Below the pieces are notes generated by a model. That model saw only the letters and a program-made list of their open reading frames with translations. It searched no databases and had not been told where the DNA came from. From assembly GCA_036245525.1 (NCBI GenBank), contig BTPG01000005.1, forward strand, positions 115,822,380 to 115,886,379: a stretch of DNA of 64,000 nt, in the 5' to 3' direction. The DNA comes from Semisulcospira habei (taxonomy: Eukaryota > Mollusca > Gastropoda > Semisulcospiridae). The translations under genes and the position numbers were made by a program. This document shows, piece after piece, positions 35,701 through 47,700 of this stretch (positions are counted from its first letter, which is position 1; each line of letters begins with the position of its first letter).

Positions 35701-38700
35701 TGATTGTGTATAGATCTTGTGCGGTATTTATTTTCTCAAAATCATTACCGACGGCATTACTACTAGGAATGCTTCGCTTAGTTTAACAATTTTAGCCCCA
35801 AAAACTCGTTGTGTACCTGATGATGATGATGATGAAACGTTTTTATTCAGGATAAAAAGTTTTAGGCATAGTAATGTCTATCTTCCAAACTGTCCTGCTG
35901 ACGATGGGGGAGGCACCCACAAGGGATGTCATTACCAGGATACCCCAAGTGGCCTCCCCTGCCTCCCTATCCGGTGGCGCGCTCACCATTTTCCAGCGCT
36001 TCGCTTAGCTCAACTAGGACAGGCCGTGTGCATATCGTGCTCTGGCTGTGGTTAGGTGGATTACCATTGTGTACCGTGGACACTTGGATTTATGTGCATT
36101 GTGTTGTGCTTGGATTACCTACGTGTTCTGTGGATTACGTGGTGTTGGGTTTTTCTGTGGGATTATCGGTTTGAGTCATGACAAGGTAAAGTAGAGGTTA
36201 CTGCCTCTAACCGGTTTCGACCGGTCGGCGGCGGTGACTGGGTGGTGATGTATGCAAGCATGTATGGAGGCTCCCCGCTTCCCGCCGGTCTTCTTCTGTC
36301 CTTTTTTACAGTGCTTAGGTACGGACCTGCACCAAGTATGGCGCCTTCCAGTGGCCTAGCGACGGCCATGATGTCTGCCTAACATTCTCGTGCTGCTCCT
36401 CCGATCAGACAGGCGACAGTGCGTGACGTGGGAGGAAGAGAGATGGTTGCAGCTGGGGGCGTTTTACCGGAGGGATAAACTGGCGTCTTGCACACAGCTG
36501 ACGAACAAAGCAGCATCGACGACAATGAAGGGAAAGGCAGAGTCATACTGCAGAGCATGGAATTTTCCTCTTTTTGGCGGATTTCCGCTTAAATGAAGCT
36601 GCCATTCCGCCGAAAATAAAAATTTCCGCCAAAAACAAAATCGTAAAGTCACTATTCCAATACCGTGTTTCGCGATCTTTATGTGGCGGATATCCCCAAA
36701 TCGCGTATTCAAAATTGAGTGAGGCGTTAGCTTTAGCTCGCACAGGTCGCTTCCGGTCTTCAGTGGTAGTCGTAGTCTGGTCAAAATATGGTGAAGAGAA
36801 AATACTTAAACGCGGAGACAGAATAGACGATTCTGGAGCCAAGAATATTTAGAGATGGACTTGGCTCGAGAAAAGCGTAAATGACAAGCTCTGCGCTCAG
36901 TGTATTCGCAAGTTAGCGGCCTGTGGGCAGGCGTATTGCCGCGAACTGCGCAGAGTTGATATTAACTACGCGGCCGCGTAGCTCTTGATGCTCACGTGTC
37001 TACAGCGAAACACAAGAAAGCTAAAAGCAGTGCCATTGGAAATATTACTCTTGATGGTGAATAAATTTATTACAATGTATTTTTTTCCTGTAAAGTTTGA
37101 TGAAATTATGTTGAAAAATCTATATAACCTTTCTCCAGTTCAGTGACCATGGTACATAGTATTAAATAAGAGAGAAAAGGAATCCATACTTACAGCTGAT
37201 TAATCAGAGATTATTAAAGAAAGTATATATAATTATTATATAATTAAACTCAAATTTTAAAAAAATGAAAAATGGAAAGACATTCAGATGTATTTTGAAT
37301 AAGCATTTGGATATATTCTGTTGAATACTTTAAGTTTTAGTATAACTTTTAAACCTTTGACACAAAAAATAAAAAGTGCACCCAAAAAATAAGGAAAAAA
37401 GCAAGATTTTTAGGTGGTTAAACTGCTCAGTTTCTCTCTAAAATGCACCAGATTGCACAAATTTTAATGTAAATTTTTAAAATTTTTCCGGGGGGGCATG
37501 CCCCCGGACCCCCCTAGTGAAATGGGGTTTTCCTCTTTTTTTAGTACGAGTAATTCCATGCTCTGATACTGGTCGGTGCCTCGGGCAGCGCTGCCCCACC
37601 CTAAGTGGATGGTTGAGCCTCGCAGCAGCAATCGGGGCTTGCCCCCCATTCAGACCCGGCACCAAGAGCTCCACCCCACCTCGTAGAGGCCCTGGGACAT
37701 GCTCGACCGCCAATGATGGGGTTCGCCCTAGGCATGTGTCCGCATATGGAGCTCGGTCCCCCCGCAATAAAGATGTTGGGCCAGATTATCACCCCCCAGA
37801 TGAGAGACAGAGAGAGAGAGAGAGCCCAAGCGGGGGAAACCCCCCTCCCCTCCTCTCCCCACTCCCCCTCCCCCCCCGAGAGGCAAGTGCCTGCCAGCCT
37901 TAGGCCAGACCAGCCCAATCACCGGGCCGCGTCTATGACAGGAAAGATAGCCACAGAATGCACACAAGAGCTCCACCCCGCCTCATAGAGGCCCCGCATA
38001 TGCAAGGATTCGTCCCCCAGGTATCGGTCTGCATGGAGCTCAGACATCTCGCAATAAACGGAGGGAGAGAGATTCAGTCATGTGAGACACAGAACGCATG
38101 GAAGAACTCCACCCCGCCTCGTAGAGGCCCGGGACATGCTTGACGCCAGTGATGGGGTTCGCCCCTAGGCATGTGTTAGCATATGGAGCGCGGTTCCCCC
38201 GCAGTGAAGGTGGAAGGTGAGATATGAGTCTCAGACAAGCAAGCTTTGGGGACCGGAGCCCTCCCTCGCAGGACGGTCGTGCGGTCAACCGAACCAACTG
38301 TCGGAACGTGCTTCTCATGGTGTTGGACTGAGTAATGTTGGAGACCGAAGCTGTCCATAGGAAGACGGACATTTGGTCATTAGAGCCAGCCGACGGGAGG
38401 TGCTTCCCCATCGCGATTGAACCACCAGGATACCTCCCCCACGCCGTAGCAGCATGGAGAAGGACACAGGCTTCAGGTTCCCGAGTCAAAGACTGGAGGC
38501 ACAGATGATAATAACTCGCAGGGCGGATCCTCCATGGGAGGAACTAACTCGGTCAGCAGCCGACGAGAGGTGGTGCCAACCACCCACCCACACTCCGCCC
38601 TAGGAGGTAGAGAGAGCCTCACAGCGGCCATGGACCTGCATCACGTGGGGACGAAGTCTACATGTTCGGGTGACCGCAGCAGCTGGGGAAAGGGTGCTAC

Positions 38701-41700
38701 AGATACCTAATGCCAACGACAGCCTCGACACCGGCGCCGGGACCACGGAGATGGCAGCGGCAGGACGGAATCGCCCTCCCTTTGGGCACTCGACCTCGGC
38801 CTGTTGGACTATGGAACGAGTGTTAACGCATCAACACAGTGTGTCCCGCTCTCTGCCGAGTAGGAGCAGCGTCTCACGGGTCAGGATCCTCATATTGGAA
38901 GAGGGATCAAGCAGACAAACACATCCACAGGCGGGAGATGGAAGCAGTATTCTTCATGTTCTCTCCGAGTGGAAGCAGCGGCGCACAGGTCAAGATATCC
39001 TCTCTGTTGGACAAGGGATCAAGCCGTCAAACACCTCAACAGATTGCAGATAAAAGCAGGGTGGCTCGCACTCCCTCTGTGGGAAGCAGCGTCTCACGAG
39101 TCAGGATCCTTGTAAAGAACGAAGGATCAAGCGGACAAACGCATCAACAAGCTGGAGATGGTAGCAGTGTGCCTTGCATTCTCTCTGAGTGGAATCAGCG
39201 GCTCACAAGTCAGGATATCCTCGGACGTGGACGAGAGATCAAGCAATAATAATAATAATTACGGTATTTATAATGCGCTTATCTTATAATAATTATAACT
39301 CTAAGCGCGCACTCACAACTCGCACACGCATGCGTACGCTTTAGACAATGACTCACGTAACACAAATAGTGAAGATACATTACGACGGTCAGCTTGGGCT
39401 GGGGAGTGTGGTGATATAGTGCTAGAACTGTTGAAAGAGATGAGTTTTGAGGGCAGACTGGAAGGAGGAGAGCGAGTGTTTCTGACGGAGAGAGAGTGGG
39501 AGAGTGTTCCAGGTGGTTGGACCGTATACTGAGAAAGAGCGGGGGCCAAAAGTGCTGAGTTTGGTGCGGGGGATGAGGAGTCGGAGAGGGTCAGAGGCGG
39601 AGCGGAGGGAGCGGGGAGGAGTGTAGGGGTGAAGTAAGTTGGAGAGATACGCAGGAGCGTAGTTGTTCAGGGATTTGTAGCAGAGAGACAGTATCTTGTA
39701 TTGGATGCGTTGGGGGATGGGGAGCCAGTGAAGGAGCTTGAGCAGGGGAGTGATGTGGTCGGATTTTTTCTTTCTGAGGACGAGGCGGGCAGCATTGTTC
39801 TGGACGCGCTGGAGAGTGAGAGTGGTGGAGTGAGGAAGGCCAGAAAGGAGAGAGTTGCAGTAGTCGATGCGAGATAAGATGAGAGAGACAGCGAGTTTGG
39901 TGGCAGCTTCGGTAGTGAGGTATTTTCTGATCTGACTGATGCGGTGGAGGTGGAAATAACATGCCTGGGCCGTGGCGGAGACGAAGCTGGTCATGGAAAG
40001 AGAGGAATCGAGGATAACGCCAAGGTTCTTGACCGAGTCAGAGAGGGAGATGGGGGTGCTGTCGAGTTGAAGGTGGAGAGAGGGAGAGAGCTGGGAAAGT
40101 TTCTGGCGAGTGCCTACCAAGCCATCTAACACTACTACAGGCTGGAGTGAAAGCAGTGTGGCTCGCGTTCTCTTTGGTTGGGAGCAGCGTCTCATGGGTC
40201 AGGATTACACGTACTCTCCGACAGCTCGACAGTGGTGGCCTACATCCAGAACCGGAGGTCGAGGAGGTGCTAAGTCTACACCCGGAGGATGTGGTTCGGA
40301 GTGGGGCTAGACAACGGACACGCCTAGCATACGGTCGGTGCGCTCCAACACGTCGCGGATTCGCCGCTCTTTGGGCGAAGCGTCCCGGCTCGTCGCGTCA
40401 TTCCTCCGGCCGTTTTCGCTCTTGAGAGGAAGGCTGTGACGTTGACCGACGCATCGGGTAGCCCAGTGCTTCACGTCGCTCCCTCGCAGACTTCGGGATC
40501 TAACGGAGGCATTGGGCGACCACTCGGCAAGACGGCGGCGGACATGAGGTTCTTCTGGGACTCCCGATGACCAGAGAGGATGAATATCTACTTCCGCCGG
40601 CAGTGATGTGGAGTCTCTTCCGGGAGGTGCTGTGCTAGCAGTGGATAAGGATGTGTGGATACAGGCGGCGGCTCCCCACAGACTACAGATTCGGACGCGA
40701 GGAAGCAAAAGCGAGGCTTGGACAGGACTGCTCCCTGGGTTCACTTCTCCCTAGCTGGCGCGGGATTTCCTCTTGAGGGTGACGCCTTCTGTGAGCAAGT
40801 GTCTGGAGAACACCTGGGACCTTTCAGCCTCAGTCCTTCAGAGTGGGACATGCTAGTGACAGCCTTTAGGATGGCGTACCACTCTGCAGCCTACTCCTTG
40901 GTGAAGATCGCTGGCGGCAACTGGATATGAAGGGACGCGCTGTTGTGACAGGTTCCACGCTCGCCCGTCTTTTGGGATAACACAGCGGTGGAAGGCTCCG
41001 CGCGAGGACATCCTTCTGTGGGACCGACCTGGCAGACAAGGCGACAGGATCCCTTGCCACCTCGGCAGGATTGTCTCCACTTGCTTCAGTCAGCGGTGGA
41101 GAGATGGAAGCTTTGGCTACAGCGCTACTTGGTGTTGCGGGAGGCCTGCCTAGAAGGAGACAACGGAGGTGGGCTGAGATCCTGACGCCCGACGGGCTGT
41201 GGTAGGCCCTTACGGATCCCAGACCCGGAGACTAGGTGACGCTTTGGCGCTTACTAGTAACTTCGGCCCTGCGCTTGCAGCTTCTTGGACGGTCGGCCCT
41301 CTTGAACCGGATGGCGAAGTGTGGGAGGACTCCAACTCCGGGCTGACTCAGCACTGCTGACGCAGATTCCTGGGCATAAAGAGGCAAGTCTGACGGGGGA
41401 CCAGCACCCAGATTTGCCACCTAGGCAGGGAGTGCCTGACCGATAACAGCGGGATAGCAACGGGGGAACACGCAGGCAGATACATTCACTGGCTGAAGTT
41501 AAAGATGGTGCGGCTGGCGCGCGTCAGATGAAAACAATGACTTGCGCTACAGAAGGTACGGGTGCACTCCGGCTACTCGAAGGTCGGAGTTTTCTTCGTG
41601 TAGCACTTATGCTGGTGGTGCAGAGATGGGGACAGCACTTGTCGGACACGGCGCTTCAGAAGTCAGCGCAACGTACGCATGGATTCCCCTTGTGGCAGGG

Positions 41701-44700
41701 TCAGCGGCAGCGTAAAGAGTGTTACTACACCCGGCTGCCTTCCAACTACTCTACGCGTGTTAGGAGACTCCGATGATAGGCCGGTCCTCCTGTAGTGGAA
41801 CAGGAAGCTGCTCCCTCTGTCGCCTCCAAACCAGATCCACAAGCCTGGGCCGTGGATGGGCTCCTTCGAGGACGGACTCCTGGCGTAGCCAACCACCTTT
41901 GCATGTGAATTCCCCAGTTTTCTGTTCACCGAAGTTAAGTCGTTGGGGGCAGTTAATCCTTGGTGGATAACTGCCTGGGAACAACAGGTGTGGTGAAAGC
42001 ATCTTAACCCTTATCTTGTTCACCAGTGGGTGACATACGTTCGAATAAGAATAGTTAAAGGGTAGCGCCAGAGTGGCTTAGTGCCGCTAGGCTTCACGCT
42101 AATTCGGCCTAGCCTTCAAGTAAAGCCTTTTGGCTGTATTCTTATTTTTTTCTATAGTATGACCTGTGTATGGCAGGGCACAATTGAAGCTGTTAGCCTC
42201 AGGCTGATATGGGTTAAGATGCGGCAGCACGTTCCCTCCCTCAGGACGGGTACCTAGGGGCTCCACAAGCTCAGGGATGGCATGGTGATTAGGACTTTGA
42301 TGACCGTTCAGCTGGATCACAGTCCTTTGGAGACGCGCGGCAAACTCCTGCCTCAGCTCTGCGTCCGAGACAATCGCAACCCTGGCAGCAACTGTTTGAA
42401 CAGACACAGAGCAGTTGGCGCGGTACGCTGGGAGATGGACAGTCAGCACTCGCACCAAGAGGCTTCTCGGGTGCAACAGTGGATGCGATTGCAGCGACTC
42501 AAGGAGTCTCTGACAGTATGGATACGAGGGAGCATGGAGAGTACTACAGGCCTGATGTGCAGCGGAGCAACTCTCCCCACAGACTGGACTACCCCCATAT
42601 TGGCCGAGTTCGTCTAGGGGTTCCCAAGCAGATTCGGACCCCTCAGCATCATTCGAATTCACCGGGTGGCAGACACTCATTGACACCTAGCACGGACCAG
42701 CACCGGTATTGACCTCTCGGATCGGATCGAGCACTGTCATCGGCAAGACGGCCGGCTTCCGCTGGCGATGCTGGGAGACCTAACAGGAAGATCTGCTGAC
42801 TGTTTGCCATCGCTTCGGCTTCACAGTTAGCAAGATTGCGCCTTCTCGGGGCGTCCCTCCGGTCTCCAGATCAAGGCCGATGACCAAGGCAGCACTCCAC
42901 CGGCTGGACTTGGGCTAGGAACCTCCTTCCAGTGTCTGCACCGCAAGTTCTACCGTCTGTCCGTTCAGGGATATGGACCAGTCCCGGGAGTTCCGCCTAC
43001 TAGACGCGGTCAAGGTGCCTTATAGTGGCAGGCGCAAGACTACGCCACTAAGACAAAGACACACGCCTATTCCTGCCCTTGGCTCCAGGCAGATGAGACA
43101 CCTCAGCACAAACGGTCCTTAGCTTGCTGGGTTGTTCGTTCGGCATACCCCCAGGGGGGCCCAGACGTTGCGTCCAAGCACACAAGTCAAGCAGAGGCTA
43201 CTAGCAACGCCTTACCAGCCTGGCACAGGGCGGAATATTGTGGCAGCCATAGGTGAGTGGGCTGAGTCTACCTTCGCCCGCAGAGACCTGTCAGACCTAT
43301 CCGGCCAGCGCGTCTACCTGGCACTAGTAGGGGTCATCTCGGCGGCACAGCACTTCCTCCCGGCGCCATGGGTAACGCCTAGCTAAAATTGTTGGGAGTG
43401 GCGCGTAGGGGCGGGCCTTGATAGTTCACAAGCAGAGCGCTCGGGCAGGGGACAGGTGTACCGATTTGCGGCACCCTCCTCCTATTCGCCATTCTTCCTA
43501 GTAGTAATGTCGTCGGTAATGATTTTGAGAAAATAAATGAATTTTTCTCTAAAATGTATTTTTTCGAAAAATACTTACCGACGGCATTACTCAGAGGTCC
43601 CTCCCGCCTTCCCCGCTTGCCGCAGTCGAGCTAAGACTCAGAGACTGCCGGGAAATGGTAAGCGCGTCACCGGATAGGGAGGCAGGGGAGGCCACTCGGG
43701 GTATCCTGGTAATGACACCCCTTGTGGGTGCCTCCCCTGTCGTCAGGTACACGAGATTTTTGGGCTAAAATTGTTAAGCTAAGCAAAGCTTTCCTAGTAG
43801 TAATGCCGTCGATAAGTATTTTTCGAAAAAATACATTTTAGAGAAAAATTCATTTTTCAGGTATGCCATTGCCATGTCACTACGAGACAAGCAGCGAGTA
43901 ATCTACACCTCCCCTATCAAGGCACTGAGTAACCAGAAGTACCGTGAGCTGTATGAGGAATTTCAGGACGTTGGCCTCATGACAGGCGATGTCACAATCA
44001 ATCCAACTGCCAGTTGTCTCGTCATGACCACAGAGGTACTGATCATCTGTTGTATTATATAACTTGCTAATGTCACTTTTGGCATGTTATTGTGTTTATG
44101 TGACTGCGTGAAAAGTCCCGTCAGACCCCTCGGGGCAGAAGTTGATCCTTGAGCTGTCAGCAGCACCCTTTGTACAGATGATTCCTGCGGGAATCATCTT
44201 GACAAAAAAGCACTGCTGAAGGGTTATCCCTTTTCATCCTGATACACCAATTGAAATAAATTTGACTGATAGTTCAAGGGCAGTGATTAGGCTGAGTTTT
44301 GCAGTCAATAAGTCATATGACCGGAGGAACATAAAATCAATAGGTCATTTTGAAAATCCATAAGTCAACAAAACAAATCACGTTTTCGGCATTTTCGATT
44401 TTGAAAGTGTCAGCAGCAAAAAAATGGATGTTGTCAGTGTAGTCAAAAGTAGTGTACAATGAACGAAGAGAATACACTTTGTGAACTTGTGTGCACCCAG
44501 TGTTGGTGGGTGAATTGGGTTGGGGAATATAAGAAGCCGAAGCAGAAGTCGCGTTGATGTACTTTATTTGCGGTTTATCAAATAAGCAGAAAAACAGCAC
44601 AGATATCCCAGTGGAGATATGGTTGAAGATAAGCTGATGGCTCAGAGTGATGGCAACTATATGGTCAGTGAGGCGACTAGTAGGACAAAGACATCCCGCG

Positions 44701-47700
44701 CTGGCACTGCCTGGCTTAAATACTGGCCGGGTAAACCGCAAAGGAAGCAATACGGCGCAGACCCAAAAATGTTCCAGATAGACCGAAAAATGGGTAAATC
44801 TGTGCTCCCTAGTTACTACAAAAAGAACCATAACTCAATAATTACTTAGCACAAAGGCTTCGGGTTTGAAGCAAAGGATAGAAAATGTGAATAGCGAAAA
44901 ACTACCGTAAACTATATTTTAGGGGGACGTCCTAGGAGTTTATTATTAAATTTTAACGTGGGCTAAGAGAGCTCACTGAAATTTGTAAACATAAGAAAAT
45001 CGCTAATTGAACTATGGTGGTCATAAAATCACTGAACACAAAACTTATGAGTAGAAAGGGAATTTCATGAAGAAACTGATGTGAGTTATGGATTCTCGAT
45101 CGGTAAAGCCGTTAAAAAGTTATAGAGGCTAGAACATGGACTAACTAGCACAACCTTCAAAGTACTACAAAATTACTAGCTGACTGACTCTACAAGGCTG
45201 GGTTGCAGCCCCTGGCTAAGCGTGTTTAGTGCAAAGGCTAAGAGACTTGGGTGGCCTGAGGGTAAAGAATAAAATAAAACACACAACGTCTCAGCTGGAG
45301 GGACCGCATCAGCCGGTTACAACTTGCATAATGAACACCTTTTAACGAACTAATTTCATCCTCCCACAGCCGCATGCTTGGTCACCCCTGTAGCCTGTGC
45401 AGTAGGCACAGTGGCTTTGCGAGCCATCACATACATAATCGAGAAAAGGTTGAAATTCATTGGGTGTTTGCAAAGCGAAATGCAGCCGCTGCGTCTACTA
45501 AACGGGCTACTGTCAAGTTATCAACTGCGATGTACAGTTCTACATCAATCACACATGCCGTTTGTGGGTGTGGTCTAGTGGTCTGCTCAGTTGTCAAACT
45601 TGTCAAGACATCTTGGTAACTTGGCCCGCAGACTCTCACTGTTTACCGCAGACTCTCACTGTTTACGTTTTCGCGGTGCTTGCCTGCCATTTGGTTACAG
45701 TCAAGGCTGTTTTCAGTTAGACCCAGTTTGAGAACATGAGCATGAATGGCACCAGTCAGAGGCATAGATTTTCATGAACCCACGGGCAGAGGCGACACAT
45801 GAGGATCTGTGCCTCTTGCAGATGTGTAGTATAATCGTTACTTAGTCCGCATCTACTTCCTCAGTTTGAGTACACTATCAGATAAAATCTCGAGCAATAT
45901 GCATAGATTCTCATAACGACCCTTAGGTCGTGAGGACTTTTGAACGTCTATGCCTCTTGCAGACTTTAGAAACTCACTCTTGCACTGGTTACATTCATCA
46001 CTCGGCCAACTATAGGTGTTATACTTGGTGTATAAAATACCAAACGCAAGTATATTTGGCAATTTCAGATTTTTATTTCTTTTTTGCTATTTTGCAATCT
46101 AATGTAATCAGGTTTGCGTTCAATGACTTCCATTACATATAATATGCTTATTTTCAGTAAACGTTCGTGCAAGCACTGAATTACTGTGCTACAGTGAAGA
46201 GCATGATGCTTTTCAGCAGAACCAGTTTCCTGCAAAACTGATTCAAGCTTTAGTGTCCAGGGACACCAACCACAACACATTTTTGTCAAATTGTCATAGA
46301 CACCCCCTCCCTCCGCCCTCTCCTAGAAAACAACAAACAAAGCAAGAAACAGATTGTGGTTGTCAGTATACAAGTAATTACATGATGTGGACTTCAACTA
46401 CAAGACTTGAACAAGCAAGATTGAGTTACGGATTGTGTTACCATGAAATAAGAAGAAGGTTATAAATATGTGTGAGCACAAGAGACCAATGGTACATCAA
46501 TTACAACATCTTACATTACAACATTTTGGACATCATGTAAAAATACGCATATCTCTGCAAAAATTATGAACTGGCAGCACTGACAACAGTAAAGCCATTG
46601 CCTTTGCTTCTATACACATCTATTATGAATACTTGAACTGAACTTTGTGAAAAAAAACTGGCTACAGAAATCTAGACCCAGTCCGCTGCGGCACCCTCAT
46701 ACCGACTCCGTGGATCAAAATCAGCGTCAATGAGACCAACAAGAGACTTAGAGTTAATGCAGCCTTGGGGACTGATGAGGATGTACGCCTCTTACAGGCG
46801 GAAAGTGTTTTGCATCATGTTGGTCTGTGTACCTAGTCAGGGCCCATGCTTGCAGTATTGTTTACATTTGCTTTAGAGAGGGGGCAAGTGTCACCCATCA
46901 CTGTTGGCAGCTGGCCTCCTGCCTCCCTAATTTTTAGGATGCACACTGTTCATTGAGGACTGACTGTGTAGGCCTACAGTGCACTAGAGCATTGTGCTAG
47001 CTGGCCATAGCTCTCTCTCTCTCTCTCTCTCTCTCTTGTACAGGCCAAATAACTCGGCGCGGGTATCAGTGATTCATGCCCTAAAAAATGAATAAGTCAT
47101 ATGACCGGCTCACTGACAGAGCAATGCGTCATTTCAAATTTGTATGCCTCAATGACCGATGAGCATCCTATACGCTGCAAGGGTGGTGCCAGCTTACCTT
47201 GGCGCCTCTGGGGCCTCTGCTGGCACCACCCTTGAACTAAAACAGCTGATCTCCTAATCAGTAATGCAGCCTTCATCAAATAATAAGCAAATTTTACCCA
47301 ATCAGGCTCAGGATGAAATGGGTTAACCAAGATGTACACAATGCTCCTCTTTTCAACATGCCATGTTGAGGATCAGTCTAATTCTTTATTTTCTCAAAAT
47401 CATTACCGATGACATTACTAACTGGAAGCTTCGCTTTGCATGTCAATTTTAGCCCAAAAAACTTACTGTGATACGCTCTATGGGAGGCAATCACTGGTTT
47501 GACATTACCAAGGCACTCCCGAGTGGCCTCCCGTACTACCGTATCCGGTGTCGCACTCACCCTTACTTGCCAGTATCTTTGCCTTGCTGAGTCAGACTGG
47601 TCGAGTGCACTTGTGCTCCAACAGTAGTTGGTGAACTCTGCTCACAAGGACTTACTGTGTAAAGAAAAAAGAAAAAAAAAAGAGAAGGAAGGAAGGTTTC

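Larger units (their letters stand above)
35727..43856 (+). mobile_element. DIRS-like retrotransposon with both ends (DIRS2)
   Basis: Left end TTATTTTCTCAAAATCATTA CCG; right end ACATTTTAGAGAAAAATTCA at 43833-43852. The inverted termini share AGTAATGCCGTCG and GAGGCACCCACAAGG over more than 150 bp. An internal complementary region is at 43495-43592. Coding content is heavily decayed. Insertions inside: a hAT-like element (36551), an L2-like LINE (39246) and an H3 foldback (42004). Sense orientation in MTREX intron 4; its right end lies about 4 bp from exon 5. Confidence 0.9.
44307..47108. other. 2.8-kb segment between direct repeats of 18 bp
   Basis: AATAAGTCATATGACCGG occurs at 44307-44324 and 47091-47108. 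Between them there are H4 foldback pieces (45755-45830, 45890-45965, 46715-46800), a tandem duplication of 19-20 bp at 45627-45666 (GCAGACTCTCACTGTTTAC), a TC tract at 46988-47036, and otherwise unassigned sequence. No transposase or exon was recognised. Confidence 0.5.

Noticed and set aside
44337..44831. 164-codon open frame on the minus strand
   Set aside because: No known domain; low-complexity intronic sequence; no supporting splice pattern. A chance frame is more likely.
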